From an uncultured Roseburia sp. (lineage in GTDB: Bacteria; Bacillota; Clostridia; Lachnospirales; Lachnospiraceae), in NCBI GenBank assembly GCA_900542495.1, contig UQNW01000019.1:9116-73115 (forward strand): DNA of 64,000 nucleotides, written 5' to 3'. Below the pieces are notes generated by a model. The model saw only the letters and a program-made list of their open reading frames with translations, did no database searches and was not told where the DNA came from. A program made the translations under genes and the position numbers. Of the stretch, positions 24,516 to 34,322 are shown piece by piece. Every line of letters begins with the position of its first letter. Within the stretch, counting starts at the first letter, position 1.

Positions 24516-25208
24516 ATGGCAAAGAAGGTTCTTGTTGTTGATGATGAAAAATTGATCGTAAAAGGTATCCGTTTCAGCTTGGAGCAGGACGGAATGGAAG
24601 TAGACTGTGCATATGACGGAGAAGAGGCACTGAAAATGGCAACAGAGAATCATTATGATATGATTCTGTTAGACATTATGCTCCCGAAGATGGATGGTTT
24701 TGAAGTGTGCCAGCACATTCGCGAATTTTCTGATATGCCGATCGTTATGCTGACTGCAAAAGGCGATGACATGGATAAGATCCTTGGTCTTGAGTATGGA
24801 GCGGACGACTATATCACAAAGCCTTTCAATATTTTAGAGGTCAAGGCAAGAATCAAAGCAATCATGCGAAGAACTGCAGGAAGCCAGCCGAAGAAGGATG
24901 ACTCTAAGGTGATCGAAGCAGGAGATCTTAAGTTAGACTGCGAGAGCAGAAGACTGTTTATCCTGAATAAAGAGGTGAATCTGACTGCAAAGGAATTTGA
25001 TCTCTTAGAGCTTTTAGTCAATAATCCGAATAAAGTCTACAGCAGGGAAAATCTGTTAAATCTTGTCTGGGGTTATGAGTATCCGGGCGATGTCAGAACG
25101 GTAGATGTGCATGTCAGACGTTTAAGAGAGAAGATCGAGAAGAATCCAAGTGAGCCAAAGTATGTTCATACCAAATGGGGTGTGGGATATTACTATTACC
25201 AGAATTAG
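24516..25208 (+). CDS. OmpR/PhoB-family response regulator
   Basis: 230 residues. Receiver domain with acidic pocket VVDDE (residues 7-11), phosphoacceptor Asp in MILLDIMLPKMDGF (residue 53), KPF lysine near residue 103, then a winged-helix domain ending VDVHVRRLREKIEKNPSEPK and WGVGYYYYQN. It begins two bases after comEA and is followed by its kinase, so the pair sits inside the competence gene string. Confidence 0.93.
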   Translation: MAKKVLVVDDEKLIVKGIRFSLEQDGMEVDCAYDGEEALKMATENHYDMILLDIMLPKMDGFEVCQHIREFSDMPIVMLTAKGDDMDKILGLEYGADDYITKPFNILEVKARIKAIMRRTAGSQPKKDDSKVIEAGDLKLDCESRRLFILNKEVNLTAKEFDLLELLVNNPNKVYSRENLLNLVWGYEYPGDVRTVDVHVRRLREKIEKNPSEPKYVHTKWGVGYYYYQN

Positions 25209-25223
25209 TCAGGGTGTGAAAGA

Positions 25224-26666
25224 ATGTCCAGATTTAAAAATGTCATTAATTTTTTTAAAAGTCTGAAATTCAGACTGATACTTTTCTTAATTCTTTTTGG
25301 GATTGTTCCCGGAATCGTTTTAAAAGTTGGAATTGTAAAGACTTACGAGGATCGTTCTGTATCGATCAGGACGAGCGAGATTTTAAGTCAGGCAAAGATT
25401 CTGGCGAATCAGATTGTTTCCAATGATTATTTGAATTATCCAAATTCAACCATTATTAATGCGGAATTAGATCAGCTTTCCAATATTTATGACGGTCGTG
25501 TCATGGTGATCGATAACAGCTTTCACATTATCAAAGATACTTATGATCTTGATACCAATAAGACGATTATCTCGGAAGAGGTGATTGAAAGCTATTACGG
25601 TCAGGAGATTAAAAAATATGACGCGGAGAACCGCTATATCGAGCTGACAGTTCCTTTAGTCAGAAATATGGAGCAGACCGGCAATACAGAGATTTTAGGC
25701 GTTATGTTGGTCAGTGTCTCAACAGACAGTAGTCATCTGAATATGGAATATCTTGCGCGCAATGCCTATGTATTGCAACTGATCTGTGCGGTAGCGGCAG
25801 TGTTCCTTGCAGTGATCTTAAGCATCCAGCTCGTAAAACCATTCCATAAGATGTCAAAGTCCATTGATGAGATCAAAACAGGATATGGCGATGATGCATT
25901 GGCAGTGGATGATTACACCGAGACGATCGAGATCTGCAAAAAGTTTAATGAGATGCTTGGAAGAATGAAAGTATTGGATGATTCCAGACAGGAATTTGTA
26001 TCAAATGTGTCTCATGAGTTGAAGACACCGCTCACATCCATGAAGGTACTGGCTGATTCCCTTAACAGCATGGAAGATGCACCGATCGAGCTTTACAAAG
26101 AGTTTATGGGCGATATTGGAAACGAGATCGACCGCGAGACGAAGATCATCAACGATCTCTTATCGCTGGTAAAAATGGATAAATCAGCAGCAGATCTTAA
26201 TGTTACGAATATGAACATCAACGAATTGCTGGAGCAGATTTTAAAGAGACTGAATCCAATTGCAGAAAAACAGAATGTGGAGCTTGTGTTAGAGAGTTTC
26301 CGTCCGGTATCAGCAGATGTGGATGAGGTGAAGATCACGCTGGCATTTACGAATCTGATCGAGAATGCAATCAAGTATAATAAACCGGGCGGCTGGGTAC
26401 ATGTGACGCTGAATGCGGATCATCAGTATTTTTATCTGAAAGTTGAGGATTCCGGTATCGGTATTCCGGAAGATTCCTTAGAGCATATTTACGAGCGTTT
26501 TTATCGCGTGGATAAGTCCCATTCAAGAGAGATTGGCGGAACCGGTCTAGGACTTGCGATTACCCGTAATGCTGTGCTGATGCACCGCGGCGCAATCAAA
26601 GTATTTAGTACAGAGGGAGAGGGAACCATTTTTAATGTCCGTATTCCTTTGAACTATATTGCGTAG
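25224..26666 (+). CDS. Sensor histidine kinase
   Basis: 480 residues. Transmembrane segments near residues 14-35 and 185-205 enclose an extracellular domain of about 150 residues. A HAMP linker follows, then the H box FVSNVSHELKTPLTSMKV (His near residue 264), the N box NLIENAIKYN, G1 VEDSGIGIPEDS and G2 GGTGLGLAITRNAV. It is the partner of the regulator just upstream and resembles WalK/PhoR-type kinases. The signal is not known. The start at 25224 has a weak SD (GGTGTGAAAG). Confidence 0.93.
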   Translation: MSRFKNVINFFKSLKFRLILFLILFGIVPGIVLKVGIVKTYEDRSVSIRTSEILSQAKILANQIVSNDYLNYPNSTIINAELDQLSNIYDGRVMVIDNSFHIIKDTYDLDTNKTIISEEVIESYYGQEIKKYDAENRYIELTVPLVRNMEQTGNTEILGVMLVSVSTDSSHLNMEYLARNAYVLQLICAVAAVFLAVILSIQLVKPFHKMSKSIDEIKTGYGDDALAVDDYTETIEICKKFNEMLGRMKVLDDSRQEFVSNVSHELKTPLTSMKVLADSLNSMEDAPIELYKEFMGDIGNEIDRETKIINDLLSLVKMDKSAADLNVTNMNINELLEQILKRLNPIAEKQNVELVLESFRPVSADVDEVKITLAFTNLIENAIKYNKPGGWVHVTLNADHQYFYLKVEDSGIGIPEDSLEHIYERFYRVDKSHSREIGGTGLGLAITRNAVLMHRGAIKVFSTEGEGTIFNVRIPLNYIA

Positions 26667-26712
26667 CCTGTGTGATATATGACAGCAGATTTTTAATAAT
26701 GGAGCAGAAGCA

Positions 26713-27672
26713 ATGAGAAAAAAAATAGTCTTTCTTTTGACATTCATCTGCATTTTATTGCTGGCGGGATGTTCGAATGGAAAAGAGACAAGTAAATATA
26801 GCATTGAATATCTGAACAAGGAAAAAACCGGGATTGTGGAGGTGCCTTATGATGCGTCTGCCACAACGAAGGAAGCGCTGATCGAGGAATTTTTTGCAGC
26901 GTTAAGTTCTGATCCGGATAATGTGGAGTACCGGAAGCCAATTCCGAATGATGTGGAAATCACGAACTATTCTTTGGACGGAGCACTTCTTACTATTTAT
27001 TTTGATGCAGATTATCTGAACATGAAAGAGGTAGAAGAAGTTTTGTGCAGAGCAGCAGTCGTGCGGACAATGACGCAGATTTCCGGAATAGACTGTGTTT
27101 CCTTTTATGTGGATGAGAAACCGCTGACCGACACGAATGGTAAAATGATCGGAACCATGTATGCGGAGAGTTTTGTGGAAAATCCGGAAGAACAGATCAA
27201 TTCCATTCAGAATACGAATCTGACTTTGTATTTTTCCAATCAGGCAGGAGACGGACTTGTAAAAGAGACAAGGCGTGTGCATTACAGCAGTAATATTTCA
27301 CTGGAAAAACTGATCATGGAACAGTTACTTGAAGGACCGGAAAGCAAGGATGCCAAGTCAGCAATCCCGTCCGGAACCAAGCTGATCAGTGTATCTTTGG
27401 TGGACGGTGTATGTTATGTCAGCTTAGATGACAACTTTAAGAATCAGGATTATTCTGTGAATGAAGCGATTGTTATTTATTCTATCGTAGATTCGCTGTC
27501 AGAGCTGTCTTCTATCAGTAAAGTGCAGATTTCCGTGAATGGGGATACCAGCGGTGTTTACCGGGATAATTTTAAATTGGCAGATATGTATGACAGGAAT
27601 CTGGATTACGTTGCAAAAACAACGGAAAACGATACAGAGGTTATTGAGGAGACAGAAACGGAGGAACAGTAA
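26713..27672 (+). CDS. Lipoprotein with two GerMN domains
   Basis: 319 residues. Lipobox LLLAGC (Cys20). Two GerMN-type domains lie at about residues 45-150 and 165-285; the repeated core is visible as GALLTIYFDADYLNM and GVCYVSLDDNFKNQD, with AIPSGTKLISVSLVDG in the second. B. subtilis GerM is needed for sporulation and germination and stabilises the SpoIIIA-SpoIIQ complex; other GerMN proteins act at the envelope. The C-terminus is acidic. The gene follows the kinase closely and may be its target or sensor partner. Confidence 0.85.
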   Translation: MRKKIVFLLTFICILLLAGCSNGKETSKYSIEYLNKEKTGIVEVPYDASATTKEALIEEFFAALSSDPDNVEYRKPIPNDVEITNYSLDGALLTIYFDADYLNMKEVEEVLCRAAVVRTMTQISGIDCVSFYVDEKPLTDTNGKMIGTMYAESFVENPEEQINSIQNTNLTLYFSNQAGDGLVKETRRVHYSSNISLEKLIMEQLLEGPESKDAKSAIPSGTKLISVSLVDGVCYVSLDDNFKNQDYSVNEAIVIYSIVDSLSELSSISKVQISVNGDTSGVYRDNFKLADMYDRNLDYVAKTTENDTEVIEETETEEQ

Positions 27673-27675
27673 TTT

Positions 27676-30048
27676 TTGTTTAAACGGCCATTATGTGAAA
27701 TGGCATCTGGATTGATTCTTGGTATTTTATTTATGAAATATAAAAAATGGTATCTGGCAGCAGCGGCTGCCGGGATACTGTTTTGCATTGCGCAGAATTT
27801 ATGGCGCAATGTCATCTGCAGCGAAAAAGAAAAGAACTGTGCAGCCACTACAGTTACAGAGTGGAAATCTGGATTTTGGAAAGAAAATGTCAGAAAGTGG
27901 ATGTACCTGTCAGCCAGGGTGGGATGTTTTCTGGCATTCTTTTTGGCAGGAATGTTTCATTATGCGGAGAATGAAGCGTTTCGTCAGAATTATATGACAA
28001 AACTGTGTGACGGAATGGGTGTGACTGTGCAGGGAAAACTTGGCAGCAAACAGGCGAAGAATGGACAATATTCCTATTATTTAGATCAGTGTTATTTATC
28101 AATTGGGCAGGAGATACTGCCCTGTAATCAGATTCTTTTTTATCAGAATTCCGATGCATATTCGATCGGACAAACCCTTATTGTAACTGGAACTGTGGAA
28201 TTATGGAAAGGTGCATCCAATGATGGTAATTTTGATGCAAAGTCCTTTTATGAATCGAAAAAAATTGATTTCAAATTAAACGATGCAGCAGTACAGGAAG
28301 CTTATGGCGCTAAGGATTCCTTTGGTGAAAAAGTCTACAGGCTGCGCCGGAAATTAGCCGGTGTGTACGAAGCATGTATGAAGGAGCAGGATGCAGGTGT
28401 CTTATCCACTATGACACTTGGTGAAAAAAATCTTCTGGATGCAGATGTGAAACAGATGTATCAGAAGGCGGGAATCTCTCATGTGCTGGCGATTTCCGGC
28501 TTACATATTTCTGTAATCGGAATGGGGTTATACAGGCTACTTCGGAAGGTCAGGTGTTCATTCTTTGGCGCAGGAGTGATTGCGGGAAGTGTGATCGTCT
28601 GCTATGGGATAATGTCGGGATTCGGTACGTCAACTGTCCGGGCGGTGTTGATGTTTCTTGTCCTGTTATGCGGACAATGGATCGGGAGAAGTTATGATTC
28701 CCTGTCAGCGCTTGGATTTGCGGCAATTGTGATTTTGTGGGATAATCCCTATCTGCTCTGGTATGCAGGATTCCTGCTTTCGTTTGCGGCTGTGCTTGGA
28801 ATTGTTGTGGCAGGGCAGACGCTTCTTAAGATTCAAAAACCATTCTTTCAGTTTACAGAGAACTTCCTGGTCAGTTTTGCAATCCAGTTGAGTACGGTAC
28901 CGCTTACGGCTTATTTTTTCTATGAAGTACCGGTGGGGTCTATGTTTATTAATTTTTTTATATTGCCAGTAATTGGAATCCTGTTGTTTCTTGGTCTGAC
29001 TGGTGGTTTTCTGGGATTGCTTTCTTTTCCTGCTGCAAAGACAGTTTTAGTGCCATGTCATTGGATTCTGGCTTTTTATGAAAAAGTATGCAGGTTAAGC
29101 GCCAGACTTCCCGGGGCAACCTGGATCACTGGAAAGCCGGACTGGAAAAAATTGGCTTTTTATTATGTGACAGTGTGCGTGATACTTTTTGTAATGAAAC
29201 AGTTGAAACGGAGAACAGGGTTTGTTTTTACAGGGAGTATTTTACTGCTTCTGGTGCTTTATAATCCGGTGAAAGGGTTTGAACTGGATGTTCTCGATGT
29301 GGGGCAGGGAGACGGTATTTATCTGCATACGAAAGAGGGAACGAACCTCTTTTTTGACGGCGGAAGTACTGATGTGAGCAAGGTTGGAACATATCGTATG
29401 CTGCCATTTTTAAAATCAAAGGGTGTTGGAAAAATTGATTACTGGATCGTTTCACACACGGATGCGGATCATATTTCCGGTCTGAAAGAAGTGTTAGAGG
29501 CAGGGTATGAGATTGACCATATCGTTGTTTCAGCCTATATATTGGAGGATGAAGCATACCAGTCACTGGCAGATACGGCAGAGGAATACGGAACAGAAAT
29601 TCTTGACATGGACTATGGTGAGGTGCTTACGGACGGAGAGGCAGAGCTTCGCTGTATTTTCCCGGATAAAACTTATAAAAGCGAGGATAAGAATGCTCTG
29701 TCACTTGTACTTTTGTATGAGGAGAATGGTTTTTCAGGCATTTTTACAGGGGATATCAGCAGTGCAGAGGAAGCGTATCTTATAAAGCAGGGAAGAATTA
29801 AGGACGTGGACTTTTATAAGGCGGCGCATCATGGCTCGAAATACTCGAACAGTCTGGAATTTTTAATGGAACTTTCGCCCGAGATCACAACAATCTCCTG
29901 TGGTGAGAACAACCGTTACGGACACCCGGGGGAGGAAGCACTTGCCCATATCAGGCAAAGCAAAAGTGCAGTTTATGAGACAATGGAAAGCGGGCGTATC
30001 CGTATCCGTGTGGAGAAAGGACAACTGGTGGTGGATGAATTCCGGTGA
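27676..30048 (+). CDS. comEC: ComEC/Rec2 competence DNA channel with C-terminal metallo-beta-lactamase domain
   Basis: 790 residues. A DUF4131-type N-terminal region with an OB-like domain occupies residues 1-220, the competence channel domain residues 230-510 (SHVLAISGLHISVIGMGLYR), and a metallo-beta-lactamase nuclease-like domain from about residue 535 (VLDVGQGDGIYL, SHTDADHISG, AAHHGSKYSN). The start is TTG at 27676, with GGAGG 11 bases upstream; an in-frame ATG at 27700 has no SD. It transports single-stranded DNA across the membrane. The gene begins 3 bases after the GerMN gene. Confidence 0.93.
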   Translation: MFKRPLCEMASGLILGILFMKYKKWYLAAAAAGILFCIAQNLWRNVICSEKEKNCAATTVTEWKSGFWKENVRKWMYLSARVGCFLAFFLAGMFHYAENEAFRQNYMTKLCDGMGVTVQGKLGSKQAKNGQYSYYLDQCYLSIGQEILPCNQILFYQNSDAYSIGQTLIVTGTVELWKGASNDGNFDAKSFYESKKIDFKLNDAAVQEAYGAKDSFGEKVYRLRRKLAGVYEACMKEQDAGVLSTMTLGEKNLLDADVKQMYQKAGISHVLAISGLHISVIGMGLYRLLRKVRCSFFGAGVIAGSVIVCYGIMSGFGTSTVRAVLMFLVLLCGQWIGRSYDSLSALGFAAIVILWDNPYLLWYAGFLLSFAAVLGIVVAGQTLLKIQKPFFQFTENFLVSFAIQLSTVPLTAYFFYEVPVGSMFINFFILPVIGILLFLGLTGGFLGLLSFPAAKTVLVPCHWILAFYEKVCRLSARLPGATWITGKPDWKKLAFYYVTVCVILFVMKQLKRRTGFVFTGSILLLLVLYNPVKGFELDVLDVGQGDGIYLHTKEGTNLFFDGGSTDVSKVGTYRMLPFLKSKGVGKIDYWIVSHTDADHISGLKEVLEAGYEIDHIVVSAYILEDEAYQSLADTAEEYGTEILDMDYGEVLTDGEAELRCIFPDKTYKSEDKNALSLVLLYEENGFSGIFTGDISSAEEAYLIKQGRIKDVDFYKAAHHGSKYSNSLEFLMELSPEITTISCGENNRYGHPGEEALAHIRQSKSAVYETMESGRIRIRVEKGQLVVDEFR

Positions 30049-30140
30049 GAAAAGGGGATATTTTCAGGAAGAATATGCATTGATGTGTTAGAAAAATTTC
30101 TTGAAGGAAGCGTTATTGTTTTATATAATGAATTGGGGTT

Positions 30141-30173
30141 TTGTTAATTTTTCACAACATTCATAACCTAAAT
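30141..30173. repeat. Partial copy of the TTGTGAAAAATYAAC palindrome family
   Basis: TTGTTAATTTTTCACAA (30141-30157) is the exact reverse complement of 17 bases of the MITE-like element at 19011-19027. It is followed by ACATTCATAACCTAAAT, which recurs with one change at 37864-37880. It lies in the 168-base gap between comEC and the next small gene. Confidence 0.6.
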
Positions 30174-30216
30174 TTGAATTTTACAAAAGCCAATTTATAT
30201 AAAGGAGAGCCTAAAA

Positions 30217-30390
30217 ATGCTGGTATGCGATTATATAGTAGAACAGATCGACGGTGATTATGCACATTTGAGAAGAATAGATGAGCCGGATGGCGAGTTG
30301 AAATTAGTAGCAAGAGCACTGCTTCCAATGGAGATCACAGAGGGAAGCAGATTACATTATGAACTGATGCAGTATACTTTGATTGGATAA
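30217..30390 (+). CDS. DUF3006-like small protein (57 residues)
   Basis: Reads MLVCDYIVEQIDGDYAHLRR at the start and contains ALLPMEITEGSRLHYELMQY. The pattern of a short beta-rich protein with E-x-DGDYA and a LP...EG..L motif is that of DUF3006, which in Firmicutes is often next to comEC or metallo-beta-lactamase genes, as here. AAAGGAG lies 9 bases upstream of the ATG. It ends 5 bases before holA, so the two are probably coupled. Function unknown. Confidence 0.65.
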   Translation: MLVCDYIVEQIDGDYAHLRRIDEPDGELKLVARALLPMEITEGSRLHYELMQYTLIG

Positions 30391-30395
30391 CGAGA

Positions 30396-31373
30396 ATGAA
30401 AACGATTGATGAAGATATTAAGAGCGGACAATTTAAAAAAATATATCTGCTGTATGGCGACGAGGCTTATCTGAAAAAGCAGTATAAGGACAAACTGAAA
30501 AATGCATTGGTACAGCCGGATGACACTATGAATTTTACGGCGTATGAGGGAAAAGACACGAATCCGAAAGAAGTGATTGATCTTTCGGAAACACTTCCTT
30601 TTTTTGCAGACCGGAGAGTGATTCTGATTGAAAACAGTGGATTCTTTAAAGGAAGCTGTGAGGAACTGGCAGAGTACATGGCGCAGGTTCCGGATACAAC
30701 ATTGTTTCTTTTCGTGGAAGAAGAAGTCGACAAGCGTTCTAAACTTTATAAGGCGGTGAAAAATGCCGGAAAAATCGTGGAGTTTACGACACAGACCGAA
30801 GAACTTCTGACGCGCTGGATTTTAGCAAGACTGAAAAAAGAAGGCAAGAATATCACAGGCTCCGTCATGCAGCTGTTTCTGAGCAAGACGGGAACCGATA
30901 TGGGGAATATTGACCGGGAATTAGAAAAGCTGATCTGTTACTGCATGGATAAGAATGTGATCGAGGCGGCTGATGTGGAGGTTGTGACGACAGAGCAGAC
31001 CACGAACAAAATTTTTGATATGGTAAATGCAATCGCAGAGCACAATCAGAAAAAGGCACTGGATCTGTATTATGATCTGCTGACGTTAAAAGAGCCTTCT
31101 ATGCGAATTATGTTTTTGATCTCCAGACAATTTCAGATTCTCTTGAATATCAAGGATATGGCTGGAAAAGGTTTTGATAATAATACGATGGCGCAGAAAG
31201 CAGGAATCCCGCCATTTGCAGTACGAAGAAATGTAACGCAGGCGAAAGGCTTTACGATGCAGCAGTTAAAACAGGCGATCCGGGATGGAGTTGATTTTGA
31301 GGAAGCAGTCAAGACTGGGCGTATGAATGACCAGATGGCAGTAGAATTATTTTTGATGAAATACAGTAAATAA
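30396..31373 (+). CDS. holA: DNA polymerase III subunit delta
   Basis: 325 residues. Begins with the typical KIYLLYGDEAYLKKQYKDKL (residues 15-34), has a AAA+ lid region without a functional Walker pair and the clamp-loader C-terminal helices (GFTMQQLKQAIRDGVDFEEA). It opens the sliding clamp in the replication clamp loader. comEC-holA-rpsT is a common gene order in Firmicutes and supports the call. Confidence 0.93.
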   Translation: MKTIDEDIKSGQFKKIYLLYGDEAYLKKQYKDKLKNALVQPDDTMNFTAYEGKDTNPKEVIDLSETLPFFADRRVILIENSGFFKGSCEELAEYMAQVPDTTLFLFVEEEVDKRSKLYKAVKNAGKIVEFTTQTEELLTRWILARLKKEGKNITGSVMQLFLSKTGTDMGNIDRELEKLICYCMDKNVIEAADVEVVTTEQTTNKIFDMVNAIAEHNQKKALDLYYDLLTLKEPSMRIMFLISRQFQILLNIKDMAGKGFDNNTMAQKAGIPPFAVRRNVTQAKGFTMQQLKQAIRDGVDFEEAVKTGRMNDQMAVELFLMKYSK

Positions 31374-31411
31374 CAGAGCGTTCGCTTTGCGGACATTCTG
31401 TTATCAGAAAT

Positions 31412-31448
31412 AAAAAATCACCAGTATGACGGTACTGGTGATCTTTTT
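31412..31448. terminator. Bidirectional terminator between holA and rpsT
   Basis: ATCACCAGTA / TACTGGTGAT, 10-bp perfect stem with a 6-base loop. CTTTTT follows on the plus strand and TTTTTTA on the minus strand, so it serves both converging genes. Confidence 0.9.
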
Positions 31449-31476
31449 GAATTCGCGAATTTTAATTTATCTTCTA

Positions 31477-31740
31477 TTAAGCTAATGTGTTAACAAGTTT
31501 TGTTAAACGAGAAACTTTTCTAGCAGAATTGTTTTTGTGATAAACACCCTTAGAAGCAGCGCTTTCGATAGTAGAAATTGCAACTGTTAATGCAGCTTTT
31601 GCAGCTTCTTTATCGTTTGCAGCAACAGCAGCCTCAACTTTTTTGGTTACTGTTTTAACTTCGGATCTGATAGATTTGTTTCTAGCAGCTTTTGTTTCAG
31701 TTACTAAAATTCTCTTCTTTGCAGATTTAATGTTAGCCAA
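31477..31740 (-). CDS. rpsT: 30S ribosomal protein S20
   Basis: 87 residues, begins (M)ANIKSAKKRILVTETK, ends VSRLTKLVNTLA. There is no in-frame ATG near the start. TTG at 31740 is preceded by GGAGGTG with normal spacing (31753-31747), so UUG initiation is required, as in E. coli rpsT, where UUG is part of autoregulation. The protein binds 16S rRNA in the small subunit. Confidence 0.95.
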   Translation of the reverse strand: MANIKSAKKRILVTETKAARNKSIRSEVKTVTKKVEAAVAANDKEAAKAALTVAISTIESAASKGVYHKNNSARKVSRLTKLVNTLA

Positions 31741-31973
31741 TCTGTACACCTCCAATTTTTTTATGATTGTAATTGTTCATGATTGTTACATTAAAGCCGG
31801 ACACGGACAGTTCAATGTAAACATACTAGAGTAGTATAGGACATTTCTATAAAGCTGTCAATATATAAAATGACATTTTTTTCAAAAAATACGGATAAAC
31901 TTAAAATGTCAGGGACATACTAATTGAAATCAGTGGACGAAAACGATACGCCACAAGAGAGAAAAGAGGAGAA

Positions 31974-32939
31974 ATGCATATGTACCAGATTAGGACAGAC
32001 CTAGCATTAGAGACACAGGAAAAAATGCAGGAAGATAAGGTGGAACTGAAAGGAGTCCGTTTTTCGGAGGAGCAGGTCAATAAAAATCTGACGATCAGCA
32101 CCGTAGTGATCGAAACAGAGAACGGTGCAAAAGCCATGGAAAAACCAAAGGGAACATATATTACGATCGAGGCGTCGAATATGGATGAGGAGGACGAGGA
32201 TTATCACAGAGAAATCTCAGAGCAGCTTGCGAAGGTGTTAAAACAGCTTATCAATGTAAAAAAAGAGGACGTATCTGTTTTGATCGTAGGGCTTGGCAAC
32301 CGGGCAGTCACGCCTGACGCACTTGGCCCGAGAGTGGTAGATAATCTATACATTACGAGGCACATTATCAATGAATATGGAAAATATGCCTTTGGGAAGG
32401 AGCATGTCAACCGTGTGAGCAGTATTGTACCGGGAGTGATGGCGCAGACAGGGATGGAATCCATGGAGATTGTAAACGGTATTGTAAAAGAGACAAAACC
32501 GGATGTTGTGATCGCAATTGACGCGCTTGCTGCAAGAAATACGAAGCGGTTAAACCGCACAATTCAGGTGACAGATACCGGAATCAATCCGGGAAGCGGG
32601 GTTGGCAATCACAGACATGGACTTAATGAAAAAAGCATCGGAGTCCCGGTCATCGCAATTGGAGTGCCAACGGTCGTGGATGCCGCAACCATTGTCAATG
32701 ACACTATGTTTAATCTTATCACAGCCATGAATGAGAGCAGTGAACTGCAGACACTTGGAAATACATTAGGAGAATTAAACGAGACGGAAAAGTATGAACT
32801 GATCCGGGAACTGTTAGCACCGAACCTGAACACTATGTTTGTGACACCCAAAGATATTGATGAATCGGTAAAACGTCTTAGTTTTACAATTTCAGAGGGG
32901 TTAAACATTGCGTTGATCGACAGCAACATTTTTGCATAA
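31974..32939 (+). CDS. gpr: GPR endopeptidase (spore germination protease)
   Basis: 321 residues. The N-terminus MHMYQIRTDLALETQEKMQ is the processed pro-region; the core includes VLIVGLGNRAVTPDALGPRVVDNL (from about residue 102), SSIVPGVMAQTGMES and AIDALAARNTKRLNRTIQ. It degrades small acid-soluble spore proteins during germination and is made as a zymogen in the forespore. AGAGGAG precedes the start. The gene is directly followed by spoIIP, a standard order. The 233-base gap upstream shows no other gene. Confidence 0.95.
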   Translation: MHMYQIRTDLALETQEKMQEDKVELKGVRFSEEQVNKNLTISTVVIETENGAKAMEKPKGTYITIEASNMDEEDEDYHREISEQLAKVLKQLINVKKEDVSVLIVGLGNRAVTPDALGPRVVDNLYITRHIINEYGKYAFGKEHVNRVSSIVPGVMAQTGMESMEIVNGIVKETKPDVVIAIDALAARNTKRLNRTIQVTDTGINPGSGVGNHRHGLNEKSIGVPVIAIGVPTVVDAATIVNDTMFNLITAMNESSELQTLGNTLGELNETEKYELIRELLAPNLNTMFVTPKDIDESVKRLSFTISEGLNIALIDSNIFA

Positions 32940-32942
32940 TGA

Positions 32943-34322
32943 ATGGAAACTGGCATAAGTTGTATTATGTATTTTCATGGATATCGAAAAAGAAGATTAA
33001 AAAATAAATGTAAAAAATATATGACTGCGATATTGATTGCTGTGGCACTTTTTACTTTTTTTGTGCAGCGGAAGGAACTTTGGAGTATTGGGCAAAAAGC
33101 AGCAGTTAAAATGGCGGGAGCGCAGGTGATGAATGTGTTAGCACCCGGTCTTGGCTATGAGACGGATGAAGACAGCAGGCACATTCTTGCAAAAGCAGAA
33201 AAAATTCTGTTCCCGATTACGGAATATACGACAAAGATGCAGTCCTATGAGACGGATGCAGAGAGTACTTTGTCTTATGAGATGATCCTTGCGATGGAGG
33301 CGCTTGACGAAAACTATGTGGACGAGAACGGACAGGTTGTATTGAAAAACAATGTGGCAGAGGAAGCACAGGTGTCAGGTGATTCACAGAATATAGGAGC
33401 AGCGCAGGTGCCAGATATTTCTCAAGATGAGGAAGGGGTGCAGAACCCAGAACAACCGCAGGATGCAGATCAGTCACAGGATTTCGCACAGGCAGGAGAA
33501 AACGGTAATTCAGCAGCAGAAACCACCCTCACAGTCGCCCCTCCGGCGGTTGCAACACAGAAAGCGGTCGAGTACTCTCTGGATAAATTAAACGATTTTG
33601 ATTATCTGGTGCAGAATTTTTATCAGGTTGACAGTACTACAACTGTAAAAAGTGATCAGTTAAACGTGGAAGCACTCACAGGAAAAAATATGAAGATTGC
33701 GCATGATGCAGGCACTCCCCAGATTTTAATTTATCATACACATTCTCTTGAGGGGTACGCAGATTCCATTCCGGGAGACCGCTCGACGACAGTTGTGGGG
33801 GTAGGAGATTATCTGACGGAACTGCTGACACAGCAATATGGATATAATGTGATTCATGATACCGGGGAATATGATACTGTCAGAGATAAGGCTTACTCGA
33901 AAGCTGCACCGGCAATTGAACAGATTTTAGCAGATAATCCAAGCATTGATGTGGTGATCGATCTGCACAGGGACGGCGTGGGAGAGAATACAAGACTTGT
34001 CACGAATGTCAATGGAACCGATATGGCAAAAGTGATGTTTTTTAATGGATTAAGCAGGACAACAAAACTCGGTGATATTTCGTATCTGTATAACCCATAC
34101 ATAGCGGATAATCTGGCATTTTCGTTTCAAATGCAGCTTACCGCAGCAGAGTACTATCCGGGATTTACTAGAAAAATCTACCTCAAGGGCTACCGCTTTA
34201 ATATGCACTATTGCCCGAAAACACTGCTGGTGGAAGTGGGAGCCCAGACGAACACGGTTCAGGAGGCAAAAAATGCAATGGTTCCGCTTGCGGACATTCT
34301 GAATAAAGTGCTTTCGGAGTGA
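32943..34322 (+). CDS. spoIIP: Stage II sporulation protein P
   Basis: 459 residues from the earliest ATG; no SD is clear, and a later ATG at 32967 is possible. One transmembrane segment (about residues 25-42) is followed by a Gln/Glu/Ala-rich linker (residues 135-195) that is longer than usual, then the amidase/endopeptidase domain with LIYHTHSLEGYAD, VIDLHRDGVGENT and the late glutamate in LVEVGAQTNTVQEAKNAM. It cuts peptidoglycan at the septum during engulfment with SpoIID and SpoIIM. Located three bases after gpr. Confidence 0.93.
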   Translation: METGISCIMYFHGYRKRRLKNKCKKYMTAILIAVALFTFFVQRKELWSIGQKAAVKMAGAQVMNVLAPGLGYETDEDSRHILAKAEKILFPITEYTTKMQSYETDAESTLSYEMILAMEALDENYVDENGQVVLKNNVAEEAQVSGDSQNIGAAQVPDISQDEEGVQNPEQPQDADQSQDFAQAGENGNSAAETTLTVAPPAVATQKAVEYSLDKLNDFDYLVQNFYQVDSTTTVKSDQLNVEALTGKNMKIAHDAGTPQILIYHTHSLEGYADSIPGDRSTTVVGVGDYLTELLTQQYGYNVIHDTGEYDTVRDKAYSKAAPAIEQILADNPSIDVVIDLHRDGVGENTRLVTNVNGTDMAKVMFFNGLSRTTKLGDISYLYNPYIADNLAFSFQMQLTAAEYYPGFTRKIYLKGYRFNMHYCPKTLLVEVGAQTNTVQEAKNAMVPLADILNKVLSE

